Assembly: GCF_000745235.1 (NCBI RefSeq)
Contig: NZ_JQNL01000001.1
Coordinates: 3,590,001-3,654,000, forward strand
From: Luteibacter mycovicinus
Lineage (GTDB): Bacteria > Pseudomonadota > Gammaproteobacteria > Xanthomonadales > Rhodanobacteraceae
Reading direction: 5' to 3'
DNA: 64,000 nucleotides
The position numbers and the translations under genes were made by a program. The notes beneath the pieces were generated by a model that searched no databases, was not told the origin of the DNA, and saw only the letters and a list, made by a program, of their open reading frames with translations. Shown piece by piece: positions 53,664 through 62,592 of this stretch (position 1 is the first letter of the stretch; each line of letters begins with the position of its first letter).

Positions 53664-56600
53664 ATGAATAGCCGAATCCGCGCCAAACTCCTGCCGCTGG
53701 CGATCGCCTCGCTCTTCGCGGCACCTGCATTTGCGCAGGAAACGTCCTCCACGATCAGCGGTCGCGTGCTCGACGCCGCCGGTCAGCCGGTGGCCAACGC
53801 TACCGTCGTCATCGTCCACGAGCCGTCGGGCACGACGAAGACGACCACCACGGACGCCAGCGGCCGTTATTCGGCCCAGGGTCTGCGCGTCGGCGGCCCG
53901 TTCGACGTCACCGCCACCAAGGACGGCACGCCGTCGGCCCGCCAGGACAACGTCTACCTGCAGCTGGGTTCGGACACCTCGGTCAACCTTAGCGCCGGCG
54001 CCGCCGCCAACGCGGCTGACGCGACCGCGCTGGATGCGGTCACCGTGTCGGCCGTGTCGGGCCAGTTCTCTTCGGAGAACAAGGGTCTGGGCACGAACAT
54101 CTCGCAGCAGCAGCTGAAGAACACCCCGTCGCCGAGCCGCAACATCGCGGACATCGCGCGTCTCGATCCGCGCGTCAATGTCGACCACGGCACCGGCGCG
54201 ATCTCGGCCAACGGCCAGAACACCCGTCTGAACTCGATCAAGGTCGACGGTCTGGGCGTCGGCGACCCGTTCGGTCTGAACTCCACCGGCATGCCGACCG
54301 TCGGCTCGCCGGTGTCGATGGACACGATCGACTCGTTCAACATCTCCACCGCCAACTATGACGTCGGCTCCGACACCATCGGTGCGGAAATCAACGCCGT
54401 CACCAAGTCGGGTACCAACGACTTCCACGGTTCGGCGTACTACGGCTTCAAGAACGCGAGCAGCATGGTCGGCGAAGCCGGCTGGCTCGACCGCGGCAAG
54501 GACTACACCGAGTTCGACCGCAACTGGACGGCGGGTGCCACCGTCGGCGGTCCGATCATCAAGGACAAGCTCTTCTTCTTCGCCGGTTATGAGAAGGAAG
54601 AAGTCACGGGCCTCAGCTCGGGCGCCGTCACCGGCCTCGACCCGACGCTGACCGGCTTTTCCACGGCCAACAAGATCTCGCAGACGGATCTCGACCGCAC
54701 CATCGCCGCCGCCACCGGTCGTGGTCTTTCGCCCGGCACGACCGGCGCGAACGCCGGTACCCTGACCGACAAGCGTTACATCGCCAAGATCGACTGGAAC
54801 ATCACTGACGGTCACCGCATGAACCTTGCGTACTCGCGTACCAAGGAAGTCAAGCCCAATCCGCAGGGCAACTCGACCAACAGCGTCGGTCTCTCGAGCT
54901 ACTGGTACACCGTCAATACCGACATCAAGAATTACACGCTGCAGTCGTTCGACGACTGGAACGACGTGTTCTCGTCGGAGGCCAAGGTCGGCTACAGCGA
55001 TTACTCGCTGAACCGTTCGGTCGATCAGCAGCAGCCGATGGTCCAGGTTCGCCTGAATCAGGGCGTCGGCACGTCGGGTCCGTCGGTCTACCTCGGCGAA
55101 GACCAGTTCAGCCACTACAACTCGGCGTCGGTGAAGACGCTGAACGCCATGTGGGCGGGCACCCTGTACCTCGGCGACCACACGATCAAGGGTGGTTTCG
55201 AGTGGGAACGTAACCGTATCTACAACCTGTTCGGTCGTACCGAGTTCGGTTCGTACCTCTACGACGGTTACGCCAACCTCGCCGCCGGTCGCTACACCAA
55301 CTATTCGCTGTACCAGCCGGCGCCGGGCTATTCGCTCAACGACATCGCGGCTCAGTGGGAACTGCGTCGCAACACGTTCTTCCTGCAGGATACCTGGCAG
55401 GCGAGCGACAACCTCTCGGTGCAGTTCGGTGTGCGCGTCAACAAGTACCTGACCGACGACAAGCCGCTCTACAACGCGACGTTCGCGTCGAAGTACGGCT
55501 TCAGCAATGCCAGCACCATCAATGGCAGCCAGCTCGTCGAGCCGCGTCTGTCGTTCAACTACACCTTCGACAGCGAATACAAGACTCAGCTGCGCGGTGG
55601 CGTCGGCCTGTTCCAGTCCGATCCGCCGACCGTGTGGATGACCAACCCGTACCAGAACAACGGTATCAACATCGTTACCTACTCGTACAACCGTCAGGGT
55701 AACAACTGCACGCTCGGCAATGGCCCAGCCATTCCCTGCCCGGCGTTCAGCGCGAATCCGCTCGCTCAGAACACGAGCGGCGCGGGCACGGTTCCGCAGA
55801 TGGCGGTCGATACCGTCGACAAGGACTTCCAGCTTCCGAGCGTGTGGAAGTCGTCGCTGGCGTTCGATCGTGAACTGCCGTGGGATGGCATCATCGCGAG
55901 CATCGAATGGCAGCATCTCGATACGCGCGACGGCATCTTCTATCAGAACCTCAACATCGGTAATCCGACGGGTATCCTGCCGGACGGTCGCAACACGTAC
56001 TTCGGTTGCATCGGCGGTGCGCAGGCCGTCGGCGGCGCCACCGGCCGTAACTGTGCGGCGTTCCCGGCGGGCGCGCCTTCCGCGGGGAGCACGACCAACA
56101 CGGCTCGCTCGCGTTCGGACAACCGCTTCGCCCAGGCCGTTACCTACCTGACCAACACCTCGAAGGGCAAGGCGGACTCGGTCACCCTGTCGTTCAGCAA
56201 GGCGATGGAGAACGGCTGGGCGTGGAGCGTGTCGGCCACCGGCGGCCACGCCACGGAAGTCAATCCGGGCACCTCCAGCCAGGCCAGCTCGAACTACTCG
56301 AACAACGCGTGGACCAACCCGAACGAAGACATCGCGTCGACGTCGAACACCAACATCGGCAAGCGCCTCAACGCGTCGCTGACGTGGCAGCACAAGTTCT
56401 TCGGCGACTACGCCACGACCATCAGCGCGTTCTACGACGGTCATGACGGCGTGCCGTACAGCTGGGTGTTCTCGAACGATGCCAACGGCGACAGCTACTC
56501 GCGTGACCTGGCCTACATCCCGAACCGTGGCGACGTGATTCTGCGTAACGCGGCCGGCACGGCGGGCGCCTCGCAGCAGCTGCAGGACCAGTTCTACCAG

Positions 56601-57014
56601 TACATCCAGGACGACAACTACCTGCGTAAGCGTCAGGGCAAGATCGCCGGCCGTAATGCCACCAAGGCCGCCTGGGTCAACCAGATCGACCTCGGCATCA
56701 GCCAGGAAATCCCGGGCATCTTCAAGGGCAACAAGGGCGAGATCCGTCTCGACGTCTACAACTTCCTGAACCTGGTTAACAAGGACTGGGGCCAGCAGTC
56801 GTACGTCGGCTTCCCGTACACCCGTAACTTCGCGGCCTTCGGCGGCGTGGATCCGGCCACGGGCAAGTACATCTACAACCTGCCGACCGACGCCAACGGC
56901 AACTACCAGCCGGGCACGAAGGCGGTGTATGACGCCCCGACCGACAACAGCGCGACCAAGGTCAACCCGGTCTCGCGTTGGTCCGCCATGCTGACCGTCA
57001 GGTACACGTTCTAA
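53664..57014 (+). CDS. Oar-type TonB-dependent receptor with carboxypeptidase-regulatory-like domain
   Basis: This 1116-residue outer-membrane protein has a signal peptide (LLPLAIASLFAAPAFAQ). A beta-sandwich carboxypeptidase-regulatory-like domain (about 27-110) contains ISGRVLDAAGQPVANATVVI. A plug region follows (NTRLNSIKVDGLGVGDPFG, NAVTKSGTNDFHGSAYYGFK). The very large barrel ends in RWSAMLTVRYTF. This layout is that of Oar/OmpA-related receptors, abundant in Xanthomonadales and Bacteroidetes. The ligand is unknown; peptides or glycans are often proposed. Confidence 0.92.
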   Translation: MNSRIRAKLLPLAIASLFAAPAFAQETSSTISGRVLDAAGQPVANATVVIVHEPSGTTKTTTTDASGRYSAQGLRVGGPFDVTATKDGTPSARQDNVYLQLGSDTSVNLSAGAAANAADATALDAVTVSAVSGQFSSENKGLGTNISQQQLKNTPSPSRNIADIARLDPRVNVDHGTGAISANGQNTRLNSIKVDGLGVGDPFGLNSTGMPTVGSPVSMDTIDSFNISTANYDVGSDTIGAEINAVTKSGTNDFHGSAYYGFKNASSMVGEAGWLDRGKDYTEFDRNWTAGATVGGPIIKDKLFFFAGYEKEEVTGLSSGAVTGLDPTLTGFSTANKISQTDLDRTIAAATGRGLSPGTTGANAGTLTDKRYIAKIDWNITDGHRMNLAYSRTKEVKPNPQGNSTNSVGLSSYWYTVNTDIKNYTLQSFDDWNDVFSSEAKVGYSDYSLNRSVDQQQPMVQVRLNQGVGTSGPSVYLGEDQFSHYNSASVKTLNAMWAGTLYLGDHTIKGGFEWERNRIYNLFGRTEFGSYLYDGYANLAAGRYTNYSLYQPAPGYSLNDIAAQWELRRNTFFLQDTWQASDNLSVQFGVRVNKYLTDDKPLYNATFASKYGFSNASTINGSQLVEPRLSFNYTFDSEYKTQLRGGVGLFQSDPPTVWMTNPYQNNGINIVTYSYNRQGNNCTLGNGPAIPCPAFSANPLAQNTSGAGTVPQMAVDTVDKDFQLPSVWKSSLAFDRELPWDGIIASIEWQHLDTRDGIFYQNLNIGNPTGILPDGRNTYFGCIGGAQAVGGATGRNCAAFPAGAPSAGSTTNTARSRSDNRFAQAVTYLTNTSKGKADSVTLSFSKAMENGWAWSVSATGGHATEVNPGTSSQASSNYSNNAWTNPNEDIASTSNTNIGKRLNASLTWQHKFFGDYATTISAFYDGHDGVPYSWVFSNDANGDSYSRDLAYIPNRGDVILRNAAGTAGASQQLQDQFYQYIQDDNYLRKRQGKIAGRNATKAAWVNQIDLGISQEIPGIFKGNKGEIRLDVYNFLNLVNKDWGQQSYVGFPYTRNFAAFGGVDPATGKYIYNLPTDANGNYQPGTKAVYDAPTDNSATKVNPVSRWSAMLTVRYTF

Positions 57015-57039
57015 GCGAAGGACTCGCTGCTCGATCCCG

Positions 57040-57073
57040 AGGCCGGTACCCGTGAGGGTGCCGGCCTTTTTTT
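57040..57073 (+). terminator. Terminator of the Oar-type receptor
   Basis: AGGCCGGTACCC-GTGA-GGGTGCCGGCCT forms a long stem with one mismatch, followed by seven T. Confidence 0.95.
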
Positions 57074-57188
57074 GCGCCGCCCGGGCCCGGTCTTGACCCT
57101 CCGCCGCCGGACGGTGATCCTAGGCGGTCCGCTCCCGATCCGGAGCGGGGTTCGCCGCTAATTCGCGGTCAGAAGGACGAGTAACTCC

Positions 57189-58586
57189 ATGAATGCCATC
57201 CATTTCGGGGATCCGGTCAACGGCAGGACAGTCAGCGCGCGGGTGTCCCCGGCCGGCGGCCTCGATATCCTGTCCCGTAATGAGGTCGCGCGCCTGCGCG
57301 ACGCCAGCGGCTCCGGCCTGCACCAGCTGCTGCGCCGTTGCGCACTGGCCGTGCTGACCTCGGGCAACCTGTCGGACGATCCCGGCACGCTGTTCGAGCA
57401 GTACCCCGATTTCGACATCCAGGTGCTGCAGGAAGACCGCGGCATCAAGATCGAACTGAAGAACGCACCGGAACAGGCGTTTGTCGACGGCCGCATCATC
57501 CGCGGCATCAACGAGCTGCTGGTCGCCGTCGTGCGTGACATCGTCTACGTGTCGACCCAGCTCGAAACGGGCGCGTTCGATCTCGATGACACCGTGGGCA
57601 TCACGCACGCGGTGTTCGAGATCCTGCGCAACTCGCGCATCCTGCGTCCGCAGGTCGATCCCAATCTCGTCGTCTGCTGGGGCGGTCACTCGATCTCGCG
57701 CGATGAGTACGAGTACACCAAGCGCGTGGGCTACCAGCTCGGACTGCGTGGGATGGACATCTGCACGGGTTGCGGCCCGGGCGCGATGAAGGGCCCGATG
57801 AAAGGCGCGACCATCGCGCATGCCAAGCAGCGTCGCAAGGGCAACCGCTACATCGGTGTGACCGAGCCGGGCATCATCGCGGCCGAGTCGCCCAACCCGA
57901 TCGTCAACAACCTGGTGATCATGCCGGACATCGAGAAGCGTCTCGAAGCGTTCGTGCGTCTGGGTCACGGCATCATCGTGTTCCCGGGTGGCGTGGGTAC
58001 GGCGGAAGAGATCCTCTACATGCTCGGCATTCTGTTGCTGCCGAAGAACAAGGGCATTCCGTTCCCGCTGATCTTCACCGGCCCGAAGAATTCCGCCGCG
58101 TACTTCGAGCAGATCGATCGCTTCCTTCGTCTGACGCTCGGCGACGACGTGTCCCGGTTGTACAAGATCATCGTCGACGATCCGGCGGCGGTCGCGCATG
58201 CCATGGTGTCGGGTATCGAGAAGGTGCGTAACCATCGTCTCGACAACAAGGACGCGTTCTTCTTCAACTGGGCGCTCGACATCCCGCTGCCGTTCCAGCA
58301 GCCGTTCCGTCCGACACATGAGGCGATGGCCGGTCTGGCCCTGCATCGCGACCGGCCGAAGCATGAACTCGCGGCGGATCTGCGTCGCGCGTTCTCGGGC
58401 ATCGTCGCCGGCAACGTCAAGGAAGAGGGCGTGCGTGCGATCGAACAGTTCGGTCCGTTCGTGATCGACGGCGAGCCGGAAATCATGCGCGCACTGGACG
58501 AGATGCTGAAGGCGTTCGTCGAGCAGCACCGTATGAAGCTGCCCGGCGGTACGGCGTACGAGCCGTGCTATGTAGTGCGTACCTGA
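57189..58586 (+). CDS. ppnN: Pyrimidine/purine nucleotide 5'-monophosphate nucleosidase
   Basis: This 465-residue LOG-family enzyme of the PpnN/YgdH type has the Lonely-Guy motif in IIVFPGGVGTAEEILYMLGI (PGGxGTxxE), with CTGCGPGAMKGPMKGA preceding. It has the extra N- and C-terminal domains of PpnN. It cleaves nucleotide monophosphates to base and ribose 5-phosphate and is activated by (p)ppGpp in E. coli. A weak hairpin without a T run follows at 58607-58638. Confidence 0.95.
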   Translation: MNAIHFGDPVNGRTVSARVSPAGGLDILSRNEVARLRDASGSGLHQLLRRCALAVLTSGNLSDDPGTLFEQYPDFDIQVLQEDRGIKIELKNAPEQAFVDGRIIRGINELLVAVVRDIVYVSTQLETGAFDLDDTVGITHAVFEILRNSRILRPQVDPNLVVCWGGHSISRDEYEYTKRVGYQLGLRGMDICTGCGPGAMKGPMKGATIAHAKQRRKGNRYIGVTEPGIIAAESPNPIVNNLVIMPDIEKRLEAFVRLGHGIIVFPGGVGTAEEILYMLGILLLPKNKGIPFPLIFTGPKNSAAYFEQIDRFLRLTLGDDVSRLYKIIVDDPAAVAHAMVSGIEKVRNHRLDNKDAFFFNWALDIPLPFQQPFRPTHEAMAGLALHRDRPKHELAADLRRAFSGIVAGNVKEEGVRAIEQFGPFVIDGEPEIMRALDEMLKAFVEQHRMKLPGGTAYEPCYVVRT

Positions 58587-58741
58587 AGTCGCTACTTAAG
58601 TACTTTCAGGCCGGATTCGCCCGCGGCGATCCGGCCTGCCATTAGCTGAACGTGACGTGGAAACGGGGCTTCCGCGTCACATGCTCTAGACGGTTCCACA
58701 AGCGACGATGGCTCCCACGCACCGCTGCCCGGAGAGTCACC

Positions 58742-58897
58742 ATGCTTGTCACCATCCTGCTCATCGTTCTGGTTCTCGCCCTCATCGGTGGTCTTCCGAC
58801 CTGGGGTTATTCGAGCTCGTGGGGCTACGGTCCCAGCGGCGGTATCGGCGTCATTCTCGCCATCGTCCTCATTTGCTGGTTGCTCGGCGTATTCTGA
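58742..58897 (+). CDS. DUF3309-family small membrane protein
   Basis: This 51-residue protein consists of a hydrophobic helix (MLVTILLIVLVLALIGGLP), a Gly/Ser/Tyr/Trp turn (TWGYSSSWGYGPSGG) and a second helix (VILAIVLICWLLGVF). This is the DUF3309 pattern. Function is unknown; such proteins are often stress-induced. The ATG at 58742 has GGAGAG as ribosome-binding site. Confidence 0.85.
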   Translation: MLVTILLIVLVLALIGGLPTWGYSSSWGYGPSGGIGVILAIVLICWLLGVF

Positions 58898-58954
58898 TCG
58901 GGCTTCGCGTCGTCGGTGCCCGCCAGACGCGGGCACCGACCACCGGAGAATGTC

Positions 58955-59089
58955 ATGCATCGAACTCATCGACCCGTTCCCGACACCGACAGCGTGCCAC
59001 CGGGAACCGCGCCGCCTCCCTACGACCCTGAGCCCGTGAAGCGCCCGGGTCCCGATCCGGATACCGACGGCGCGCCGGTGGAGCCTTAA
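58955..59089 (+). CDS. Small proline-rich protein, 44 aa
   Basis: ATG at 58955 has a CCGGAG ribosome-binding site. The product is extremely rich in Pro and Asp (PPYDPEPVKRPGPDPDTD) with no hydrophobic segment. It sits between the DUF3309 gene and the DNA glycosylase gene, whose TTG start comes 2 bases after its stop. The clear ribosome-binding site and coupling are the support. Function is unknown. Confidence 0.55.
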   Translation: MHRTHRPVPDTDSVPPGTAPPPYDPEPVKRPGPDPDTDGAPVEP

Positions 59090-59091
59090 CG

Positions 59092-59694
59092 TTGGCTCGT
59101 CGCCGTCGTTGGCCTGGGGACATCGTTCCGCGATCCTTCTTCCATCGCGATGCACGCGAGGTAGGGCCCCAACTTCTGAACAAACTTCTCGCCAGCGAAG
59201 ACGGGCGCGCAGGGCGCATCGTCGAGGTCGAGGCTTATGTCGGGGCTATCGATCCCGCCGCGCATACCTTTCGTGGTAAGACCCGACGCAACGCGGTGAT
59301 GTTCGGCCCCCCGGGCCACATGTATGTGTACTTCACCTATGGCATGCACTGGTGCTGCAACACGGTGTGTGGCGACGAAGGCGAGGGCTCGGGTGTGTTG
59401 ATTCGTGCGCTCGAACCCGTCAACGGCATCGAACGCATGCGTGCCGCACGACCGCGCATACGCAAGGATCGCGAACTGTGCAGCGGCCCCGCACGACTGA
59501 CCCAGGCGATGGGCATTACCGGCGAGCAGAACGGTATCGACCTTGTCGCGGCGCGAGACGGTTACACCATCCTGGACGATGGCACGCCGCCTCCCGATGA
59601 GGTGCCCGGCTCCGCGCGCATCGGCATCCGTGAGGGTACGGATCTGTTATGGCGCTGGTTCGTCGCGGGGAATGTCAACGTCTCGCGTGCCTGA
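59092..59694 (+). CDS. 3-methyladenine DNA glycosylase (AAG/MPG family)
   Basis: This 200-residue protein of the alkyladenine glycosylase fold carries GRIVEVEAYVG (catalytic Glu), DPAAHTFRGKTRRNAVMFGPPGH cut across about 55-78, YVYFTYGMHWC and LCSGPARLTQAMGI. It removes alkylated purines. The start is TTG at 59092 with GGAG eight bases upstream; no ATG or GTG fits before the conserved core. Confidence 0.93.
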   Translation: MARRRRWPGDIVPRSFFHRDAREVGPQLLNKLLASEDGRAGRIVEVEAYVGAIDPAAHTFRGKTRRNAVMFGPPGHMYVYFTYGMHWCCNTVCGDEGEGSGVLIRALEPVNGIERMRAARPRIRKDRELCSGPARLTQAMGITGEQNGIDLVAARDGYTILDDGTPPPDEVPGSARIGIREGTDLLWRWFVAGNVNVSRA

Positions 59695-59778
59695 GCGCAG
59701 CGAAGGGCGGCGTGGTATTCGGTTGGCCCGGGTGGTGCGTCGGTATAAGCTCCCGGTACTCATGACAAGGAGGCTCGC

Positions 59779-60051
59779 ATGAAGCGCATCGTCACCACAT
59801 TCGTTCTCACTGCCCTGTCCATTAGTGCCGCCGCGGCGGATACCTATCGCTTCGGTTCGCAGGTGGTGACCACCGGTGACAGCGAAGGTCGTCTCCGCAG
59901 TGTCGCGGGTAAGCCAGATCGCGAAACGCCGATCGAATCGTCTTCCGGCGGGCTCGAAGGCTATCGTCTCGAGTATTTTAAAGGCCGTAAGTCGGTGCAG
60001 ATCGAGATCGTCAACGGCCGTGTTCGCTCGATCACGCAGATCGACAGCTGA
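59779..60051 (+). CDS. Exported DUF2845-like small protein
   Basis: This 90-residue protein has a signal peptide (IVTTFVLTALSISAAAAD) followed by YRFGSQVVTTGDSEGRLRSVAGKPDRE, which resembles the DUF2845 pattern (G-VV-GDS---V---GKPD). Function is unknown. AAGGAGG lies about 6 bases before the ATG. Confidence 0.75.
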   Translation: MKRIVTTFVLTALSISAAAADTYRFGSQVVTTGDSEGRLRSVAGKPDRETPIESSSGGLEGYRLEYFKGRKSVQIEIVNGRVRSITQIDS

Positions 60052-60063
60052 TCGTCGCGCCGG

Positions 60064-60948
60064 TCAGGCGGCGCTGCTACGAAGCTGCTCGACGTCGCGC
60101 CGTGGCGGCGCCCCAAACATGCGCGCGTACTCGCGGCTGAACTGCGAAGCGCTTTCGTAGCCGACGCGGTACGCGGTGGTTTCCACATTGCTGTTTTCGG
60201 CGAGCATCAGCCGTCGCGCCTCGAACAACCGCAGCTGCTTCTGGTACTGCAACGGTGTCATCGAGGTCATGCGCTTGAACTGCCGATGGAACGCGGACGC
60301 GCTCATTCGCGCGATATCGGCGAGGTCGTCGACACTTACCGTTTCCGCGTAGCGGTCGCGCAGTGCGTGGATCGCGCCGATGATCGAGGCCTGATGCTCG
60401 TTGGCCAATGCGAGTCGTGCGATGGCACCACCCTGTGGCCCTGCGAGCAGCCAGTAACTGAGCTCGCGCATGATGGCCGGATAGAGCACGGGGATGGCTG
60501 CGGGGGTGTCCATGAGGCGGATGAGCCGGGTGACGCAGTCGCCGATTCCGCGGTCCAGGTCGGCAACGAATACGCCTGCTTCCTCGTCGCCGTCATCCGG
60601 CGGCTGGACGGCCACGAGGACGTCGCGCAGGATCCCCAGATCGAATTCCACGATGGCGCCCAGATACGGCTCGTCCGGACTGGCGGCGGTCACGCGCCCG
60701 AGAGCGGGTGTTTCCACACTGACCACCAGCGCCTGTCCCGCGCCGTACTCGATGTGGCGGTCGCCGAACAGCGCCCATTTGGACCCCTGGGCGACGATGC
60801 AGAGCGCGGGCTTGTAGATCAGCAGGGCGGGCATCTTCTCGTGAGGCGAGCGTAGCAACGTAAGGCCCGGTACGCCCGTCGACAGAGGGCTTTGCCCGAT
60901 GGCGCGATCGGTCTGGTGAAGAATCGCGTCGCGCAGGGCTGCAAGCAT
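60064..60948 (-). CDS. AraC-family transcriptional regulator
   Basis: This 294-residue regulator has an AraC_N cupin-like domain (about 15-175, with ALLIYKPALCIVAQGSK). The C-terminal double helix-turn-helix includes VDDLADIARMSASAFHRQFK and AYRVGYESASQFSREYARMFG. It is divergent from the SDR gene and very likely controls it, which is inferred. ATG 60948 was chosen; the open frame continues upstream through the intergenic region without homology. Confidence 0.9.
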   Translation of the reverse strand: MLAALRDAILHQTDRAIGQSPLSTGVPGLTLLRSPHEKMPALLIYKPALCIVAQGSKWALFGDRHIEYGAGQALVVSVETPALGRVTAASPDEPYLGAIVEFDLGILRDVLVAVQPPDDGDEEAGVFVADLDRGIGDCVTRLIRLMDTPAAIPVLYPAIMRELSYWLLAGPQGGAIARLALANEHQASIIGAIHALRDRYAETVSVDDLADIARMSASAFHRQFKRMTSMTPLQYQKQLRLFEARRLMLAENSNVETTAYRVGYESASQFSREYARMFGAPPRRDVEQLRSSAA

Positions 60949-61063
60949 GGGGGCTCCGGAATCGTCGTGCAGGATCGGGCAGGAAGCGGGTGGGTTCCGG
61001 CATTCAGGGCAACGCCCCGTCTGCCTAAGCTGTGATGACTCTTTCCCTGATGGACATGGCGTC

Positions 61064-61840
61064 ATGACTTCAAAAGACAATAACAGTGCCCGCCGTATCG
61101 CGGTGGTGACCGGCGGCAGCCGTGGCCTGGGTCGTGCGACCGTGCTCGCCCTTGCCAGGCGCGGCGTCGACAGCGTGTTCACCTACCAGAGCCGTCGAGC
61201 GGATGCCGAGGCCGTGGTCGCCGCTGTCGCCGACCTCGGTTCGCGGGCCATGGCTCTCCCGCTCGACGTGGGAGTGGCGTCGTCCTTCGGCGCCTTCGCA
61301 ACCGAGCTGGCTTCTACGCTGTCGTCCCTGGGCGCCGATCGCTTCGATTACCTCGTCAACAACGCGGGCATCTCGTTGCACAAGGCGTTTGCCGAGACCA
61401 CGGAGGCCGAGCTGGATGCGGTGTTCAACGTCCACTTCAAAGGCACGTTCCTGCTCTCGCAGACCTTGCTGCCGCTGATTCGCGACGGTGGACGCATCGT
61501 CAACCTGTCGTCCGGTCTGGCACGTGTCTCGGCGGCACCGACGGCCGCCTACGGCGCAATGAAAGCCGCTGTCGAGTCACTGACACGGTACATGGCCAAG
61601 GAGCTGGGTCCGCGCGGTATCACCGTGAACGCGGTGGCTCCCGGCGCCATCGCGACGGACTTCAGCGGCGGCATGGTTCGCGACAACCCCGAGGTGCAGA
61701 AGATGGTGATCGCGAACACGGCGCTTGCGCGGATCGGGCAGCCGGACGATATCGGCGAGATGATCGCCGCGCTGCTCGGTGACGAGAATCGCTGGGTCAA
61801 CGGGCAGCGCATCGAGGTCGCTGGCGGGATGGCGCTTTAA
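61064..61840 (+). CDS. Short-chain dehydrogenase/reductase divergent from AraC regulator
   Basis: This 258-residue classical SDR has the NAD(P) motif VVTGGSRGLGRATVLAL, NNAG at FDYLVNNAGISLHKAF, the active-site Ser in VNLSSGL, YGAMK (Tyr-x-x-x-Lys) and the C-terminal NRWVNGQRIEVAGGMAL. The substrate is unknown. It is likely induced through the neighbouring AraC protein. Confidence 0.92.
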   Translation: MTSKDNNSARRIAVVTGGSRGLGRATVLALARRGVDSVFTYQSRRADAEAVVAAVADLGSRAMALPLDVGVASSFGAFATELASTLSSLGADRFDYLVNNAGISLHKAFAETTEAELDAVFNVHFKGTFLLSQTLLPLIRDGGRIVNLSSGLARVSAAPTAAYGAMKAAVESLTRYMAKELGPRGITVNAVAPGAIATDFSGGMVRDNPEVQKMVIANTALARIGQPDDIGEMIAALLGDENRWVNGQRIEVAGGMAL

Positions 61841-61855
61841 GCGCGTAGTGCCCGG

Positions 61856-62017
61856 TCAGGCACCCATGGGCGAGCAGATCTCGACGATCACGCCGTTGAG
61901 GTCACGCAGATGGCCGACGCGCTGACCCCAGGGCTTTTCCTCCATGGGACGAATGGCCGAAGCGCCCTGTGCGCTCGCCTTATCGAAGTCGGCTTCGGGC
62001 GCGCCGACGCTTAAGAG
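61856..62017 (-). pseudogene. Truncated glyoxalase/VOC-fold gene (C-terminal remnant)
   Basis: About 54 residues resemble the second half of a VOC (glyoxalase/bleomycin-resistance) protein: APEADFDKASAQGASAIRP and WGQRVGHLRDLNGVIVEIC. The N-terminal half is missing: upstream of about 62017 the frame turns into unrelated sequence overlapping the next gene. This is a remnant cut by insertion or deletion. Confidence 0.7.
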
Positions 62018-62343
62018 ACCTTCCGAACGATCGCGGCGACCGGTGGCGTATCTCCGAATGTAACGTGGATGGAGCCGGATGCTGCTTTGTAGAGCCCGAA
62101 CAGCATGGCCAGAAGTCCGGCGCCACCCAAAATCAGCGATTTCCACGTTTTCAGATCGTCAACGTCTTTTTTCGTCGCCGCTGCCAGGTCTGTCAGGTAT
62201 CTGAGCTCGGTCTCGATGCGCGGAATCGCATCCTTGATCTGGAGCAGGATGGACGTTGCGGTGTTGTCGGTCAGGAATGGACCTCGGGAGGTGGTCGACT
62301 CGCCATTCGCGGCTGCATTCCGGTCGTTGGCAAAGGTGTCCAT
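62011..62343 (-). CDS. Small coiled-coil membrane protein, phage-like
   Basis: This 110-residue protein has a polar N-terminus, then a short coiled coil (LLQIKDAIPRIETELRYL; ATKKDVDDLK) and one transmembrane helix (SLILGGAGLLAMLFGLYKA). The layout resembles XhlA-type phage lysis or DUF-type small proteins, but I do not recognise the family. It ends exactly where the VOC remnant begins, so it was probably brought in by the event that broke that gene. Confidence 0.55.
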   Translation of the reverse strand: MDTFANDRNAAANGESTTSRGPFLTDNTATSILLQIKDAIPRIETELRYLTDLAAATKKDVDDLKTWKSLILGGAGLLAMLFGLYKAASGSIHVTFGDTPPVAAIVRKVS

Positions 62344-62426
62344 GTCCGCGCGCTCTCCATGTGTGTGTGCGAGACCCGACTATAGGTGCGCAGCTTTCGC
62401 TTGTCCGTAGGCGAACATCGTGCCGA

Positions 62427-62462
62427 CAAAAGAAAAGGGCCTGCATCGCTGCAGACCCTTTC
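62427..62462 (-). terminator. Terminator of tRNA-Asn
   Basis: On the minus strand AAGGGTCTGCA-GCGA-TGCAGGCCCTT is followed by TTCTTTT, 7 bases after the tRNA CCA. Confidence 0.85.
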
Positions 62463-62468
62463 AAAACC

Positions 62469-62545
62469 TGGCGCCCGAAGTTGGACTCGAACCAACGACC
62501 CCCTGATTAACAGTCAAGTGCTCTAACCGGCTGAGCTATTCGGGC
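62469..62545 (-). tRNA. tRNA-Asn (anticodon GTT)
   Basis: On the minus strand the gene begins GCCCGAATAGCTCAGCCGG. The acceptor arm GCCCGAA pairs with TTCGGGC, the anticodon loop is CTGTTAA and the T arm contains GGTTCGAGTCC. CCA is encoded. It is 77 bases long with CCA. Confidence 0.97.
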
Positions 62546-62592
62546 GGGGAGCCACGTATTTTGTTGATAACGGTGGGGGCTGTCAAGCGTCT

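Noticed and set aside
53499..56444. 981-codon open frame on the minus strand across the Oar-type receptor
   Set aside because: It is a codon-bias shadow of the receptor gene: rich in Arg/Val/Gly, no domain resemblance and no ribosome-binding site. The plus-strand gene has a signal peptide and recognisable domains.
58607..58638. Terminator after ppnN
   Set aside because: A ten-pair stem (CAGGCCGGAT/ATCCGGCCTG) is present, but no T run follows; it may only be a 3' hairpin.
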